Below, in pieces: positions 60,359 to 64,000 of a DNA stretch of 64,000 nucleotides. The position numbers and the translations under genes are program-made. This DNA comes from Desmodesmus armatus (lineage: Eukaryota > Chlorophyta > Chlorophyceae > Sphaeropleales > Scenedesmaceae). A model generated the notes under the pieces. That model ran no database searches. It was not told where the DNA came from and saw nothing but the letters and a program-made list of their open reading frames with translations. The stretch covers positions 1 through 64,000 of the forward strand of contig VIIQ02000739.1 in assembly GCA_007449985.2 (NCBI GenBank), given 5' to 3'. How positions within the stretch are numbered: the stretch's first letter is position 1; the number at the start of each line of letters is the position of its first letter.

Positions 60359-60416
60359 GGGACTGAGTGGATTCGGACCACTCCGCAGCACTAGGTGCTG
60401 CTGGCACCATCGTCCC
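60359..60416 (-). other. tRNA-like fold at repeat end (58 nt), unit D
   Basis: Nearly identical to the unit C fold, with one substitution between the hairpin and the acceptor strand. Confidence 0.5.
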
Positions 60417-61330
60417 TTGTGCTGACCGAACAGAGGGTATGCTGAGCCCCAAAAAACTGCTGGGCCTGGTGCATCAGCACTGAAACAAAAGAGTGGGGTA
60501 TGATGAAAGCCATGCATGAAGCAGCATTACCCCACTGTGACAGTGATGCTGTGGTTGCTGTGCATGAATGCTGCACAAGGCTCAAGCCCAAAGGTCGTGT
60601 GGGCTCTCCCTTCATCACGCCTGTAGGGGACCAACGGCAACCCCGTGCTTGGCCTACAGTGCTCCAACAGCTGCTGTGCGAAACGAATATTGAGGCCACA
60701 AGCATCCCAGGTCGTGAGGCCGCCCCCATCACGCCGGTAGGGAACCAAGTTGGCAATCCCGGGCTAGGCCTTTGAAGAACAAACGATGTAACACACAGCT
60801 GCCACTGCCCCAACCCGCACCTCAGATGAAGAGATGCTCTCTTTGACGCCTCGAAGTGTTGTCAGCCAGAAGAGGATGTACAGCCAGAAGGGCATAGCAG
60901 CACCACAAGACGCTCCAGAGCCTGGGGTGGTGAAGGTGTCACAGCAACTGACAGCCCAGGACTTATGTACGCCTGGCGAAGCCTGTGCAACACCGATACC
61001 ACCCGCGCACGTGGCCAGCAACAACCCCAGTGGTCACCCAAGAGCAGTACAGCACGCAGCTTTGTTGAATGGCTGCAGGTATGCTGTGCCCCTGGGTGCT
61101 GACAGAGCCGACAGAGCAGCTGCTGCCAGGCACTGGCACCCTGCCGGGTCCCTGCCACAGCAGTGCTGGGCAGGGGGCAGGGGTATATAACGTGTGCATG
61201 TGTGAACGGGTCCACACATGCAGTAATACACACGCTTTGAGGTTGTAGAGGACACGTGAGGCTTTGCTTGTCGGCTTTGAGGGCACCTGAAGGCACAACT
61301 GACAGTAGGTAGCAGGCAGCAAGAGGCAGC
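60359..61330 (-). repeat. Array unit D with extended right part
   Basis: The first about 620 bp match unit C. The unit then continues past ACTTATGTACGCCTGGCGAA into about 350 bp homologous to 15770-16210 and 16447-16880 (CTGCTGCCAGGCACTGGCAC, then GAACGGGTCCACACATGCAG). This copy therefore shows the longest form of the family, roughly 970 bp, and links the two repeat blocks. Confidence 0.88.
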
Positions 61331-64000
61331 AGACTGGTTAGGACAAGAAAGCATCCAGGTCGTTGACAGCAATGCAAGCGCAATAAACGAATACAAGAAA
61401 ACGCGAACAGTTGCCCGCAGCTGCAGCTTACAAACGAGCAGCAGAACTTAGACAGCTGCTGCAAACACATCACTGTGCTGGCACCCAGAAGCCAGCTCGC
61501 TCGCTCTGACAAGCTGGAGAACACATGTTTCGACACTGGCACACTGAAGAGCTAGCCACACCCCGGAAGCTCACCATGTCTGCGTGCCCGCTCCTCACAT
61601 GCGCCCTTGCTTGTTGACATGAAAAGAATAAACTAAAGTAAGTCATGTAAAAATGAGTGGTGAGTTTCGAGACCATACTTGCCCTGGTTATGTTGCAGCT
61701 GGACTCGGGAGTAGTGGCGGGTTTCAGGTTTGAGCAGTTTGTCACTTGCGATATGTGGTCGCTGTTTATCATAGACTGATTAATTTAAGTATCTGTTGAA
61801 ACCGTATATGTTTTGGAGCTGGGCTGGGCTGGAGGAAAGGTCAGGCGAGGAACCACAGAGGGCCCAGAAAGGAGGGAAAAGCACTGCTGCCCACCATCAC
61901 TATGAAAGTTGGTGATATGTGCCCTAAAGTGCTCGAACACAAGCATTGTCTCATCATTCACATTGCAGTGAGGTGCTGCCTCAGTTTGAGGTGTGCTGCA
62001 GAGCAGCACAACATACCCCCCCCCCCCCCCGAGGGCGGCCACTGGCAGACCGCTGGCAGGCGCCTGCTGCTGCTGCTACTGTTGCGCACTCACCCTGAGT
62101 GGTCTGGCACCCAGGGCGGCAACTCTGAAAGCGTGCACCTAAAAGGTTGAACAAAAGCTGTGCTTATGGGCTGCAACCTGGTGGAGCCTCCACCCGAGGA
62201 TGTTGTGCTTCTTGTATCCTGCTGGCAGCGGCCTAACAAGGCTGTGCTAACCCATCCAACAGCTGGTAAGCCACCGCCTGGTGGGATATGATCACTGTGC
62301 GGCACGCAAAACTTGATTGCTTCGTGGCTCATGGCATACACCAACCATGGGAAGGCTGCCGGGGTTTTTTGGGAAGGAGCGTTCCTTCCACCTGTCTACT
62401 GTTACTGTCCCTAGATATGCCTCGCACGAAGTGGCTTCTGAGATGGTCCAATGCGGGGCGCATGCCATGCGGCATGTGCATGCTATTTTGCAGGGCAGCA
62501 CTGTAGCATGCAATGGTCGTGCACACAATGCGAACTTCAAACCGTGCGTGAACTCCAGCTCAGTATTGTCTTGAGCGGTGGGGACAAGAGTCAGTGACTT
62601 GGCTGGAGGAAGCAGGTAATGAGCAGTGCACGCTCCCACTGCTGTGTACTGCAGTGCAGCTTTCGGCCAGCAGCTGCTACTAGCCCAGCACGGTGTCGTT
62701 CCCCAGAAGTGGTCCTGCCCTAATGCCTCCACATTTCCTGCCTTTCTGGTTTAAGCACAGACCAGACTGGTGCGCCCCACTGCCAGGCTTCGGCATTTGA
62801 TATATCGCCGATATTTTGGGGCTGTCGTACTATCAAAGCTGTCTTGTAGCATGGCGTGGGTGTTGGTGGATGACCCTTGTTGGTGCGTGCACAACCATAC
62901 CACCCTTTGCTTACAGTTGGGTAGTTAATTGTTTCTTCATACCAGCACAATCTCCATTCTGACAGTTACTGCTATTGGGAACACACACTGCCAGTGTGAC
63001 CAGTGTCTGGCGTCTTGCCCCTGGGCCCAGCCACCGACCAGACCCGCACAAATATCAGCAGTGGCTGCATGTTCATGCACACAACACACACTGGCTGGCT
63101 GTACTGTTCCTACAAGTGCACCCTGACAGCTGCCAGCAACATGCTTCTGTCTGCAAGCAAGCAGGCCAGGGCAGTTTGGTGCATGTCCCCCTCACTATCA
63201 CTCGTGTTGCCACAGTGTGCCAGCATTGCTGTGGCATGGCTGCAACTGCCTTCGACCCTGCCCAATACAGCTGCACGCTCGAACAACAGATTCGGCGATG
63301 CCAAGCTCAAGCTCCCACAACTCAAACCTAGGCTGATCTTGCAACTCACTCTGCCTTCATAGACAGTCCTGCCTGTAGCACAAACACTCGACCACACTGC
63401 ATACGTCTGTACAACCTCCCACACGCAACCCACAATGCCCTTTCAAATGTGCAGTGTTGTGAGCAGTAGTACAAAACACCCGGTTGGCGAAATGCCTCAC
63501 GTCCCCAAGCTGTGTGCCACAATTCAGCAGACACTCACATGCTGCCAAACCCAACAGCCCTGCCGGCACTTCTGGCCATGCAGTGCAGCTCTGGTAAATG
63601 CAATTCAAGCACACTCATCCCTGCCGAGGGACCCGCATAATAATAACAGCTCTGCAGTATCACCCCGAACTACAAACATCATGATGCCAGGTGGCTGCAA
63701 CCGGACGTCACTCAAAACAGGGGCCTGCCCAACCCAGCAGCAGCCAGCAAAGCTACCAAACTGGCTTCTGGGTCAGCACAGGCCGTGCTTGGATACTTAC
63801 ATTGCAAACTGCAGTCAGCCAAACTGCTGCCAAAAAACAAATTAAACAAGTACAGGCACACGTGAGGCTATGAGGCTATGTACCTCAAGCCACGACCTCC
63901 TGATGCCACCAACACCTGCTGGACAGCCACAGCTTCATAATAGCCCTGCCAGCCTGTACATCTGCAGTTGGCAGCTCCATAGGAGGTAGCGAGGCACATG
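61331..64000. other. Right-hand region without a recognised gene
   Basis: About 2.7 kb. Open frames up to 146 codons on both strands have no family signature or convincing splice context. A poly-C run of fifteen lies at 62016-62030. The palindrome ATATCGCCGATAT lies near 62802. It may be intergenic or belong to a gene that continues beyond the window. Confidence 0.4.

Noticed and set aside
59091..61330. A CRISPR-like array
   Set aside because: The units are about 630 bp long and abut without unique spacers, and the genome is eukaryotic. This is an ordinary tandem repeat.
63003..63362. 119-codon + frame near the right edge
   Set aside because: Overlaps another frame of similar length, has no recognisable motif, and there is no transcript or splice evidence.

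Overview
This is nuclear DNA from a photosynthetic, flagellated eukaryote, most likely a chlorophyte green alga; a chlamydomonadalean type is plausible but not proven. Evidence: dense spliceosomal introns (GTGAGT-type donors, TGCAG acceptors), predicted plastid membrane proteins (TERC, a bestrophin-type channel, an EamA carrier), a ciliary gene (IFT172), a plant-type Furry protein, and abundant CTG/GCA, CA and poly-C/poly-G simple repeats. Genes are intron-rich, so I read them as exon chains checked by splice phase; exon limits marked 'about' are estimates.

Layout. About 0.45-2.65 kb (+): an EamA/DMT transporter. 5.78-7.36 kb (+): TERC, two exons. 9.76-14.37 kb (+): a tail-anchored coiled-coil protein of unknown function with internal exon duplications. 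14.65-16.9 kb: dispersed repeats whose left end looks like an inverted tRNA. 16.9-18.2 kb: coding-like debris. 18.28-23.42 kb (+): a bestrophin-family chloride/bicarbonate channel with an extremely AT-rich island in one intron. 24.61-26.0 kb (-): an alanine-rich hypothetical protein. 27.32-39.16 kb (-): IFT172, about 28 exons. 39.53-56.94 kb (+): a Furry/MOR2/Tao3 homologue, about 30 exons. 57.5-61.3 kb: a tandem array of about 630-bp repeats, one of which is interrupted by a 701-bp terminal-inverted-repeat transposon with TA target duplication. 61.3-64 kb: no recognisable gene.

How the genes relate. IFT172 and Furry are transcribed divergently from a 373-bp gap, so they probably share a promoter region; one builds cilia, the other is a scaffold for NDR-kinase signalling and cell shape. 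The EamA, TERC and bestrophin genes are all predicted plastid membrane proteins but lie in separate transcription units with long TG-rich spacers, and I see no operon-like link. The least explained elements are the repeat family with the tRNA-like end and the coiled-coil gene with its duplicated, still protein-conserving exons. I found no clear evidence of a wholly new multi-gene system.
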